Shown here: piece by piece, positions 38,932 through 49,826 of the stretch
How positions within the stretch are numbered: the first letter of the stretch is position 1
Layout: each line of letters opens with the position of its first letter
Program-made: the position numbers and the translations under genes
Source: Knoellia sp. Soil729
Lineage (GTDB): Bacteria > Actinomycetota > Actinomycetes > Actinomycetales > Dermatophilaceae
Assembly: GCF_001427985.1 (NCBI RefSeq)
Contig: NZ_LMSA01000002.1
Span: 1,170,811 to 1,234,810, forward strand
Direction: 5' to 3'
DNA length: 64,000 nucleotides
The notes under the pieces: generated by a model
What the model saw: the letters and a program-made list of their open reading frames with translations, nothing else
What the model was told of the DNA's origin: nothing
Database searches by the model: none

Positions 38932-39199
38932 CAGTTCCCTTGTCTCTCAGTGCAGTTCAAGAAGCGGCGTATGCCGTGTAGTCCAATGGAGCGCGACGCG
39001 AGGCGCGCCGTGGCCCGGGAGTCGAGCAGGGTGCGTTGCCTGGACAACGCTGGAAGGTGCCGTTCAGCGGAGCGGAGGAACGTGCCGTTCGCCGCCGGCT
39101 GGGCCTGGCGGGAGCCCGAAGCGCGCTCAGCGCGCAAGGGCGGATGGGACAGCGGCGAACGGCATGTTCGTCCGCGACCCAGCACAACGGCATACAAGA
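38932..39199. promoter_or_regulatory. structured gyrB-gyrA spacer
   Basis: The 268-nt gap contains two nested long-range inverted repeats: GTATGCCGT (about 38970) with ACGGCATAC (about 39188), and an 18-bp arm at 39078-39095 (GAACGTGCCGTTCGCCGC) with 39152-39169, one mismatch. Between the latter is an inner GCGCGCTCAGCGCGC hairpin. Most actinobacteria have a short gyrB-gyrA gap. A folded mRNA leader or separate gyrA promoter control is plausible. Confidence 0.55.
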
Positions 39200-41335
<2,136 letters not shown>

Positions 41336-41577
41336 TCAGCTGGTCTGGCTCATGCCGCGCGCCCGGGGCGGGAAACCGCCCAGGGCGCGACGTTCACCCC
41401 GAAGTTTACCTGTCAGCACCGTCAGCGCGCGCCAGTGGAGGGCCGGGAACCCACTTTTCTCAGGTTTTCCCGGGTCCCGACGACCCGGCATACGCCCCCC
41501 ACCCCTTCCAAGCGCCCTGAGCCACGTTTGTGGGCCTGCGTCCTCGCGGCCCTCGAGAGGGTGGCGAGAGCGTCGGG

Positions 41578-42327
41578 TCACCGGCCGACGGTGAAGAACG
41601 ACCAGGTGCCGTCGCTGGAGATCCCGACCCGGTAGCCGGTGTAGCCACCGTCCTGCTGGCGCATGGTGGCGGCTGCCGAGCGCGTGACGAGTCCGGCGGC
41701 GATGACCTTGTCCCACTCGGCGTCGTCATCACGGAACCGTTCCGAGAAGACCTTGGGCTGGATGGTGCCGTCGAAGGTCTCGGTTGACTCCAGGCTGAGC
41801 AGCGTGGCGAGGGCGACGTAGTTCTGTGGGCTGTTGTCCGTGAAGACCACGGCGGGGCGCTTGTCCCCGGCGAGGCCGGTCGAGTCGGCGGTGGCCAGGG
41901 CGACCAGCGCCTTGGCGTCACACGCCTTGGCCGCGGCAGAGATCTTCTTCGCCTTGGCGGCCGCCGGGGCCGACATCCCCGTGGTGTTGGATGCACCCAC
42001 CTTGGTGGCGGCACATGCCACCGCCTTGGTGGGAGCCGGCGTGGGGGTCGGCTTCGGAGCCGTGGTGCGGGTGGGGGTCGGGGTGCTCGTCGGCGTGGGC
42101 GAGGGAGTGACCGTCACGCTCGGGGTGGAGCTCGGCGTCTCCGAGGTGCTCGGAGTCGGGGTGGAGGTCGAGGGGGAGGCAGAGGCGGAGGGTGAGGAGC
42201 TGCTCGGGGCGGGGGCGGCGTCGGGCTTGTCGCTCGAGCAGGCGCTCAACGTGAGGCCGGCGAGCAGCAGCGGGGCCGCCACACGGGTGAGGCGGGCGGA
42301 GAGGATCGTCGGGCGCCGGTTCGTCAT
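41578..42327 (-). CDS. Thr/Pro/Ser-rich lipoprotein, unknown function
   Basis: A 249-residue protein from ATG 42327. Signal peptide with lipobox LSAC (Cys about residue 30), a low-complexity linker of STPTPS repeats (about 35-105) that should span the wall, and a soluble C-terminal domain of about 140 residues (VACAATKVGAS...GYTGYRVGISSDGTWSFF). No enzyme family recognised. Surface-exposed by prediction. Confidence 0.75.
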   Translation of the reverse strand: MTNRRPTILSARLTRVAAPLLLAGLTLSACSSDKPDAAPAPSSSSPSASASPSTSTPTPSTSETPSSTPSVTVTPSPTPTSTPTPTRTTAPKPTPTPAPTKAVACAATKVGASNTTGMSAPAAAKAKKISAAAKACDAKALVALATADSTGLAGDKRPAVVFTDNSPQNYVALATLLSLESTETFDGTIQPKVFSERFRDDDAEWDKVIAAGLVTRSAAATMRQQDGGYTGYRVGISSDGTWSFFTVGR

Positions 42328-42409
42328 GGCGTCACTGTAAGGGGAGTGACTGGTGTGACTGCGGAGCCACGGCGTGAGGTGGTGGGTCCTCACCGGTGCG
42401 AGAGGCCGG

Positions 42410-42883
42410 TCAGGGCTGAGCCGCGGAGTTGCGCTCGACGACCTCGCGCACGACGTCCGGCAATGCGACGGTATGCCGGCCGGTCCGGTCGACGTAGACC
42501 TGCGCCCAGAGGCCGTGCGCGGCGATGTCGTCGCTGCCCTCGGCGAAGAGGCCGAAGGCGAAGGTCACGCTCTTGGTGCCGACGCGCTCGACCCGGACCC
42601 CGACATCGATCGGCTGCGGGTAGGCGAGCTCGGAGTAGAAGCGGCACGAGGACTCGGCCACCACACCCATGGCCTCGGACACCGTCTCGTCGATGCCGGT
42701 CTCACGGATGAGCCAGGCGTTGAGCACCGAGTCGAACAGCTCGTAGTACACGGCGTTGTTGAGGTGGCCGTACATGTCGTTGTCGGACCAGCGGGTCGAC
42801 ACCCGCTGCATCTCCGGGAAGTCGGAGCGCCGCAGGGTGCGTGGGTCGGCGCTCGCGGCTCGCGTCTGCGGTTCCGAAGTCAT
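42410..42883 (-). CDS. 4HBT-type acyl-CoA thioesterase
   Basis: A 157-residue hotdog-fold protein. The motif RWSDNDMYGHLNNAVYYELFD matches the 4-hydroxybenzoyl-CoA thioesterase family (catalytic Asp in SDNDMYGH). It hydrolyses acyl-CoA esters; the chain specificity is unknown. ATG at 42883 chosen over upstream starts since the region before is intergenic repeat. Cytoplasmic. Confidence 0.88.
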   Translation of the reverse strand: MTSEPQTRAASADPRTLRRSDFPEMQRVSTRWSDNDMYGHLNNAVYYELFDSVLNAWLIRETGIDETVSEAMGVVAESSCRFYSELAYPQPIDVGVRVERVGTKSVTFAFGLFAEGSDDIAAHGLWAQVYVDRTGRHTVALPDVVREVVERNSAAQP

Positions 42884-42923
42884 GCCGCCGAGAGTAGCCG
42901 CGCCCGCGCTGGGACCGCGCGGC

Positions 42924-43020
42924 ACGGCATACGGAAGGGCACGGCATACGGAGGGAAAGGTGGGGGTCCGGACGGAAAGGTGCCGTCCGGACCCCCGAGC
43001 TTCCCTCACGGGGAGCAAAA
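42924..43020 (-). repeat. intergenic repeat unit, copy 1 (3' of metQ)
   Basis: On the plus strand: two CGGCATACGGA words (42926, 42943), GGAAAGGT blocks, a perfect 14-bp stem (42962-42975 with 42983-42996), and GGGGAGCAAAAGTGG (43010-43024). The same order of words occurs at 45783-45868. It follows the metQ stop on the minus strand, where the stem and CACCTTTCC tail can terminate transcription. Confidence 0.6.
42962..42996 (-). terminator. hairpin terminator of the metNIQ operon
   Basis: Perfect 14-bp stem GGGGGTCCGGACGG with its complement, 7-nt loop, 41 nt past the metQ stop; the minus-strand tail is CACCTTTCC. GC-rich and without a long T-run. Confidence 0.6.
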
Positions 43021-43037
43021 GTGGTGCGCGTGAGGGC

Positions 43038-43895
43038 TCAGGCGTCGAAGGCCGGGAGCACCGAGCCGTCGGGCCACGTCTTCTCGATGTAGGCCTTGAC
43101 CTCCGGGGAGTGCAGCAGCTCGTCGAGCTTCTTCAGGGCCGGGTTGGACTCGTCCTTCTTCTGCACCGCGAGGAAGTTGGCGTAGGGGTTGCCCTCCGCG
43201 TCCTCGACGAGGATCGCGTCCTTGGTCGGCGAGAGGTCGGCCTCGAGCGCGTAGTTGCCGTTGATGACGGCGACGTCGAGGTCGTCGAGCGAGCGCACCA
43301 GCTGCGCGGGGTCGGTCTCCTTGAACTGCAGCTTCTTGGTGTTCTGGTCGATGTCGTAGATCGTCGCGTTGGTCGCGTCCTTGCCTGCCTTGAGCGTGAT
43401 GACGCCCGCCTTGGCCAGCAGCTCGAGCGCGCGGCCCTGGTTGGACGGGTCGTTGTTGATGCCGACCTGGGCACCCTCGCGGAGCTCGGAGACGTCCTTG
43501 ACCCTCTTCGAGTACAGCGCGAACGGCTCGATGTGGACGCCGTCGTAGTGCGCGAAGTCGTAGCCCCGGTCCTTCACCTGCGCCTCGTAGTAGGGCAGGT
43601 GCTGGAAGTAGTTCGCGTCGAGGGTGCCCTCGGCGAGCTGCACGTTGGGCTGGATGTAGTCGTCGAAGGTCTTGATGTCGAGGTCGAGCCCGGCCTTGGC
43701 GGCCAGGTTGGCGTCGACGAACTCGAGGATCTTGGCGTGCGGCGTCGGGGAGGCACCGACGACGAGCGTGGTCACCCCCTTGTCGTTGGCCTCGGGAGCG
43801 CTGGAGTCGCCACCGCCGGCGCCGCAGGCCGTGAGACCCGTGACGGCGACGAGGGCGAGACCGGCGACGAGTCGGGGGCGGGCCGGGCTGTTCAT
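43038..43895 (-). CDS. metQ: methionine ABC transporter substrate-binding lipoprotein
   Basis: A 285-residue NlpA/MetQ-family lipoprotein. Lipobox LTAC at residues about 21-24; the mature part shows GASPTPHAKIL, YFQHLPYY and NNDPSNQGRAL, all typical of MetQ. It captures D/L-methionine outside the membrane for MetNI. Last gene of metN-metI-metQ. The 126-nt gap to metI includes a stem-loop with GGTATGCC/GGCATACC arms. Confidence 0.93.
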   Translation of the reverse strand: MNSPARPRLVAGLALVAVTGLTACGAGGGDSSAPEANDKGVTTLVVGASPTPHAKILEFVDANLAAKAGLDLDIKTFDDYIQPNVQLAEGTLDANYFQHLPYYEAQVKDRGYDFAHYDGVHIEPFALYSKRVKDVSELREGAQVGINNDPSNQGRALELLAKAGVITLKAGKDATNATIYDIDQNTKKLQFKETDPAQLVRSLDDLDVAVINGNYALEADLSPTKDAILVEDAEGNPYANFLAVQKKDESNPALKKLDELLHSPEVKAYIEKTWPDGSVLPAFDA

Positions 43896-44021
43896 GGTGG
43901 TGTCCTTTCGTGGCGCGGCGAAGGTGCCGCGGGGGTGGGGTGTCCAGCGGAGGTATGCCGTGCGCGCAGGTGAGCGTGCGGCATACCCGGTCGTCCTTGA
44001 CCGGAGAGGGAGAACGGGGCG

Positions 44022-44705
44022 TCAGCGGTGGTCGACGGCGCGGGCGACCCGGTCGCCGACGACCTGCACCAACTGGACGACGATGACGAGCAGCACGACG
44101 GCCGCGATCATCACGTCGGTCTGGAAGCGGTTGTAGCCGTAGGACATCGCGGTGGCACCGAGGCCGCCGCCACCCACGGCACCGGCCATGGCGGAGTAGC
44201 CGATGAGGGCGATGACGGTGGTCGTGAGCCCGGCGACGATGCCGGGCAGGGCCTCGGGCAGGAGCACCTTGCGGGTGACGTCCCAACGGGTGGCGCCCAT
44301 CATCGTCGCGGCCTCGACCTTGCCCGAGCTCACCTCGCGCAGCGACGTCTCGACGAGCCGGGCGAAGAAGGGGACGGCACCGACCGTGAGCGGCACGACC
44401 ATGGCGCGCCAGCCGATCGTCGTGCCGGCGATGAACCTCGTGATGGGGATGATCGCGATCATGAGGATGAGGAAGGGGAGCGACCGGCCGACGTTGACGA
44501 CCGCACCCAGGACGCGGTTGAGGGTCGGCTGTGGGGTGATGCCACCGGGTGAGGAGTTGTGCAGCAGCACCCCGACGAGGACGCCGAGGACCGCGGTGAT
44601 GAGGGCGGAGCCGATGCTCATGGCGAGCGTCTCCCACAGCGCGGTGGGCAGGCCGTCGGTGATGACCGGGTTGTCGAACCAGGTCGGGTCGGTGCCGAAC
44701 CTCAT
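44022..44705 (-). CDS. metI: methionine ABC transporter permease
   Basis: A 227-residue inner-membrane protein with about five helices and the EAA loop (EVSSGKVEAATMMGATRWD...LLPEALPGI). Forms the channel for methionine with MetN. ATG overlaps the metN stop by 4 nt. Confidence 0.95.
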   Translation of the reverse strand: MRFGTDPTWFDNPVITDGLPTALWETLAMSIGSALITAVLGVLVGVLLHNSSPGGITPQPTLNRVLGAVVNVGRSLPFLILMIAIIPITRFIAGTTIGWRAMVVPLTVGAVPFFARLVETSLREVSSGKVEAATMMGATRWDVTRKVLLPEALPGIVAGLTTTVIALIGYSAMAGAVGGGGLGATAMSYGYNRFQTDVMIAAVVLLVIVVQLVQVVGDRVARAVDHR

Positions 44706-45715
44706 GCCGCCACCTCGGGGTGGAGGCGGGCCTGGTCGAGCAGGTCGCGGGCGCGCTCGGTCGTGCTCGCGTCGGCGAGCTCGACGAGGAGGCGACCGAC
44801 CCGGCGGCCGGCGATCGTCTCGACCGTGGCCGCGGCGAGGTCGGCCTCGATGCCCTCGTGGCGCAGCAGCGCGATGATCCCGTCGATCGAGCCGACCGTG
44901 GCGTCGGGGTGGCCCAGGGCGACCTGGAGCCGGACAAGCCCGTCGCTCTCCGGCTCGACGAGCGGGATGAGCTCGCGGTGCAGGCGGGTGCTCGGGTCGG
45001 CGATGACCTCACCGAGGCGCCCCTGCTCGAGGACGGCTCCGTCACCGAGGAGGGTCACGGCGTCGCAGATCTCGCGGACGACCGAGGGCTCGTGGGTGAT
45101 GATGACGACGGTGATGCCCAGGCGGTCGCGCAGCTCTCGGAGCAGGGCGAGGATCGAGCCGGTGGTGGCGGCGTCGAGGGCGGAGGTGGGCTCGTCGCAC
45201 AGGAGGATCTCGGGGCGCGCGGCCAGGGCGCGGGCGATGCCGACGCGCTGCTGCTGGCCCCCCGAGAGCTGACCGGGGTGGCTCTGCGCGCGGTCCGACA
45301 GGCCGACGAGGTCGAGCAACTCCGCGACCCGGGCGTCGCGGTCGCCCCTGTCCCAGCCCGCGACCTCGAGCGGGAGGGCGATGTTGTCGGCGGCGGTGCG
45401 CGAGTCGAGGAGGTTCGCGTGCTGGTAGACGACGCCGAAGCGACGGCGGGCGGCGCGCAGCTCGGCGCCGCGCAGCCTCGTGATGTCCTCTCCGGCGACG
45501 ACCACCTCGCCGGAGGTCGGGAGCTCGAGACCGGTGAGGCACCGGATGAGGGTCGACTTGCCCGCACCCGAGCGGCCCACGATGCCGTGGATCTCGCCGC
45601 GGGGGACGCTGAGCGACACGGCGTCGAGGGCCGTGACCCTCGAGCCTGGGGTCTCGAAGACCTTGGTCAGGTCGCGGACGGCGAGGGCTGGGCCTGTCTG
45701 TGAATGGTCAACCAC
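44702..45715 (-). CDS. metN: methionine ABC transporter ATP-binding protein
   Basis: A 337-residue ATPase with Walker A GRSGAGKST, signature LSGGQQQRVGIARAL, Walker B and a C-terminal NIL domain (about 260-335) that binds methionine and causes trans-inhibition. GTG start. I looked upstream for an S-box (SAM riboswitch) and did not see one; a small palindrome lies 18 nt upstream. Confidence 0.95.
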   Translation of the reverse strand: MVDHSQTGPALAVRDLTKVFETPGSRVTALDAVSLSVPRGEIHGIVGRSGAGKSTLIRCLTGLELPTSGEVVVAGEDITRLRGAELRAARRRFGVVYQHANLLDSRTAADNIALPLEVAGWDRGDRDARVAELLDLVGLSDRAQSHPGQLSGGQQQRVGIARALAARPEILLCDEPTSALDAATTGSILALLRELRDRLGITVVIITHEPSVVREICDAVTLLGDGAVLEQGRLGEVIADPSTRLHRELIPLVEPESDGLVRLQVALGHPDATVGSIDGIIALLRHEGIEADLAAATVETIAGRRVGRLLVELADASTTERARDLLDQARLHPEVAA

Positions 45716-45732
45716 TCGTCAATAAGTATGCG

Positions 45733-45747
45733 TTATCCAAGTGATAA
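45733..45747. promoter_or_regulatory. palindrome in the metN promoter region
   Basis: TTATCCAAGTGATAA: 5-bp perfect arms with a 5-nt spacer in an unusually AT-rich stretch (45719-45755) upstream of metN. Likely promoter/operator; the regulator is unknown. The size would suit a small helix-turn-helix protein. Confidence 0.4.
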
Positions 45748-45782
45748 GCAAATCGGCGGCCACCTGGTCTCGGGGACTGGGC

Positions 45783-45868
45783 GGGACGGCATACGGAGGG
45801 AAGGTTGGCGTGGGGAGGGAAAGGTTCCATCCGCTCGCCAAGGTTCTCGCATGGGGAGCAAAAGTGGA
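45783..45868 (-). repeat. intergenic repeat unit, copy 2 (3' of the iron ABC operon)
   Basis: Shares with 42924-43020 the ordered words ACGGCATACGGAGGGAA, GGAAAGGT, a T-C-C-rich central segment and GGGGAGCAAAAGTGG. It follows the stop of the iron-transport ATPase on the minus strand. The central stem is less perfect here. Confidence 0.6.
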
Positions 45869-45875
45869 GGCGTCG

Positions 45876-46942
<1,067 letters not shown>

Positions 46943-46946
<4 letters not shown>

Positions 46947-48658
46947 GAGCCCACCTGGCGGGGCGGCTCGGCCAGGCGCACCTGCCGCACGAGGAAGAAC
47001 ACGGGGATGATCGCGAGCGCGACAATGAGCAGGGCGGGCAGGGCGGCCTGCTCCCAGAAGTTTTCGTTGGCGAGCTCGTAGACCCACACCGACACGGTGG
47101 TGAAGCCGAAGGGTCGCAGGAGCAGCACGAGGGGCAACTCTTTCACGGCGTCGACGGCGACGAGCACGAGCGCCACCGCGATGCCCGAGCGCGACAGCGG
47201 CAGGTGCACGCGCCGCAGCACGCGCAGCGGCGAGGCGCCGAGGGAGAAGGCGGAGTTGGTCACCGACGGCGAGATCGTCGTGAAGCTCGCGTCCACGGCC
47301 TGGTATGCCGGCGCGAGGAACCTCACGACGTAGCTCGCGAGCAGCCCGATCACCGAACCCGTCACGACGAGCCCGGTGCCGCCGGGGACCCCGAGCCCTT
47401 CGAGCGAGCGGTCGAGCGCGGCGAAGGAGACGAGGACACCGATGCCGATCACGGCGCCCGGCACGGCATACCCGAAGGTCGTGAGCTGCGCGGCGGTGCG
47501 GGCGAGGCGGCCACCGGTCATGCGCACCCCGTGGGTGACGAGCAGGGCGAGGGTGACGCAGGCCAACGCGGCGAGCGCGGCCATGACGGCGCTGTTGGTG
47601 AGGCTGGTCGCGAACCGGCCCGTCGACAGCGACGACGAGTCGGTGAGCGTCGCCGTCACCGCCCACCACACGAGCTGGACGACGGGCAGGACGAACCCGG
47701 CGGCGAGCACCGAGGCCGCGGCCGCGAACGCCCACCAGCGCGCGACGCCGGACAGGACGGTGGGCGCGGCCGGCGGCCGGTGGGCGCCGCGGGCGTCATA
47801 GCGGGCTCCGCCGCGCAGCAGCCGCTCGCCGGTGAGGACCATGACGGCGAAGGCGAGGACGAGGACCGAGAGCTGGGCCGCCGAGGCGAAGTCGAAGGTG
47901 CCCTTCCACGTGAGGTAGACACCGACCGACACGGTGCGCACCCCGAAGTACTGGACGGTGGCGAAGTCGGTGAGGGTCTCCATCATGACGACGGCGAGAC
48001 CACCGGCGAGGGCCGGGCGCGCCAGCGGCAGCAGCACCTGGCGGAAGGCGCGCCACGGGCTCGCACCGAGCATCCGTGCGGCGTCCCAGGTCACCTGGCC
48101 CTGGCCGCGGAAGGCTGCGCGCGACAGCAGGTAGACGTAGGGGTAGAGCGTCAGCGACAGGACGACCGGCGCACCCATCCAGCCCGAGAGCACCTCGACG
48201 GCGCCGGATCCGCCGAAGGCCGAGCGGGACAGCCGTGCCGGCACACCCGCTGGACCGAACGTCGACAGGAAGAGGAACCCCAGGACGTAGGCCGGCATGG
48301 CCAGCGGCAGGACGAGCATCCACGAGAAGAGGCGGCGGCCGGGGAAGTCGTAGGCCGTGACGAGCCAGGCCAGGCCGACGCCGAGCACCGCTGTGCCGAG
48401 ACCCACCAGGGCCAGCAGGGCTCCCGTGGTGAGGACCATCTCGCCGAGGTTGCCGGGCAGCGCGAGGTTGCCCGCGCTCGCGAGCGCCTGGACGAGGACC
48501 GAGACGACCGGGACCGAAACGATCAGCGCGATGACGACGACGAGCGCGGTCCACCCGGGGCGACCCGTGCCCGAGAGCCGGGTCGCACGACCGCCGCCGG
48601 CCCCCGGCCGGTCGGTCTCCACGTCGGTCTCCACCCCGGCTTCCACGTCGGCGCTCAC
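46943..48658 (-). CDS. Fbp-type ABC transporter permease (fused two-module)
   Basis: A 571-residue inner-membrane protein with about twelve helices and two permease modules, each with an EAA loop (AARMLGASPWRAFRQVLLPL at about 190 and NSAFSLGASPLRVLRRVHLP at about 475), as in FbpB/SfuB. N-terminus is a 35-residue acidic, disordered region. GTG start. Transports the metal delivered by the binding protein encoded upstream. Confidence 0.92.
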
Positions 48659-48702
48659 CTGCGCATCATGTCAGCGGGTCGGGGGCGCCCACGCGCCACC
48701 GC

Positions 48703-49776
48703 TCACTTGTAGCCGGCCTCGGCGAGGAGCTTGACCGCGTCGGCGTTCTCGGAGCCGTAGGCCTCCGCGGAGATCGGCATGCGCTTGAACTCCCCGAAGC
48801 CCGCGATGAGGGGCTCGGGCTCCACGCTCGGGTTGACGGGGTACTCGTGGTTGCCGTCGACGAACGAGCTCTGCCCCTTGGTGGCCAGCCACTCGATCAG
48901 CTGCTGGGCCTGGGCAGCGTTGTCCGAGGTCTTGACCACGCCCGCACCGGAGATGTTGACGTGCGTGCCGGCGCCGGACTGCGAGGCCCAGAACGGCTTG
49001 ACCTTGAGGTCCGGGTTCTTCTTGAGCTCGCGGGCGAGGTAGTAGTGGTTCGTGATGCCGACGTCGCAGCTCCCGGCGTCGATCGCCTTGAGCAGCTCGA
49101 CGTCGTTGGACTTGATGTCCACACCGTTGGCGACCCAGCCCTTGACGGTGGCGAGTGTCTTGTCGCGGCCCTCGAGGCCGATGAGGCTCGCGACGAGGCT
49201 CTGCGTGTAGGCCGAGGTGGCGTCGCGCATGCAGAGGCGGTCCTTCCACTTCGGGTCGGCGAGACCGGCATACGTGTTCGTCTTGTCGAAGTCCGCGGGC
49301 GAGACCTTGTCGGGGTTGTACATCGTCGTGCGGGCCCGCATCGCGAGGCCGAACCACTGGTTGCCGCTGTCGCGCAGGTCCTCGGGGACGGCCTCTGTCA
49401 GTGCGGCCGAGTCGAGCGGGCGGAGCACGCCCTGCTCCGCGGCGTTCCAGAGGTTGCCGGCGTCGACGGTCATGAAGACGTCGGCCTCACCGTCGGCGCC
49501 CTCGGCCTTGATCCGCTGCAGGAGCTCGGCGTCGCTGCCCGAGATGAACTCGACGCTCACCCCGGTCTCGTCGGTGAACTCCTTGAACGCACCCTCGAGG
49601 TCGTAGTGCCGCGCCGAGTAGATCTGGAGGTCGGCATTGCTGCCACCGATCCCGAGGACGCCGCAGCCGGCGAGGGGCAGGACGGTGGCGGCGGCGACGA
49701 GACCGGCGAGGCCGGCACGGGGAAGGCGACGAGGGGGCACGGAGGACTCCTGGGAGGGGGACAGCTGACGCTGCAT
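48703..49776 (-). CDS. Fbp-type iron ABC transporter substrate-binding lipoprotein
   Basis: A 357-residue lipoprotein. Lipobox LAGC around residue 38; the mature N-terminus LQIYSARHYDLEGAFKEF is typical of ferric-iron-binding FbpA/FutA proteins, with conserved tyrosine pairs later (TNHYYLAREL). It captures ferric iron outside the cell. ATG at 49776 gives a long n-region; a shorter start is possible. An iron-box-like site lies just upstream. Confidence 0.9.
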   Translation of the reverse strand: MQRQLSPSQESSVPPRRLPRAGLAGLVAAATVLPLAGCGVLGIGGSNADLQIYSARHYDLEGAFKEFTDETGVSVEFISGSDAELLQRIKAEGADGEADVFMTVDAGNLWNAAEQGVLRPLDSAALTEAVPEDLRDSGNQWFGLAMRARTTMYNPDKVSPADFDKTNTYAGLADPKWKDRLCMRDATSAYTQSLVASLIGLEGRDKTLATVKGWVANGVDIKSNDVELLKAIDAGSCDVGITNHYYLARELKKNPDLKVKPFWASQSGAGTHVNISGAGVVKTSDNAAQAQQLIEWLATKGQSSFVDGNHEYPVNPSVEPEPLIAGFGEFKRMPISAEAYGSENADAVKLLAEAGYK

Positions 49777-49787
49777 TCTTGCTCAAG

Positions 49788-49806
49788 TTAGGTAAGCCTG
49801 TCCAAA
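49788..49806. promoter_or_regulatory. DtxR/IdeR-like iron box between divergent genes
   Basis: TTAGGTAAGCCTGTCCAAA. The left half matches the IdeR/DtxR consensus TTAGGTTAGGCT at 10 of 12 bases; the right half is weak. It is 12 nt upstream of the iron-binding protein start and 21 nt upstream of the divergent synthetase GTG, so it could repress both under iron excess. Confidence 0.5.
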
Positions 49807-49826
49807 TCCCCCTATCATCCTGCGGT

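Noticed and set aside
45716-45875. SAM riboswitch upstream of metN
   Set aside because: The region was read for S-box stems and conserved loops; only a small palindrome and the intergenic repeat are seen.
46947-47735. Extension of the iron-transport ATPase frame over the permease gene
   Set aside because: The extra 263 residues are antiparallel-like Arg/Ala-rich shadow of the permease frame; the coupled GTG at 46946 gives a normal ATPase length.
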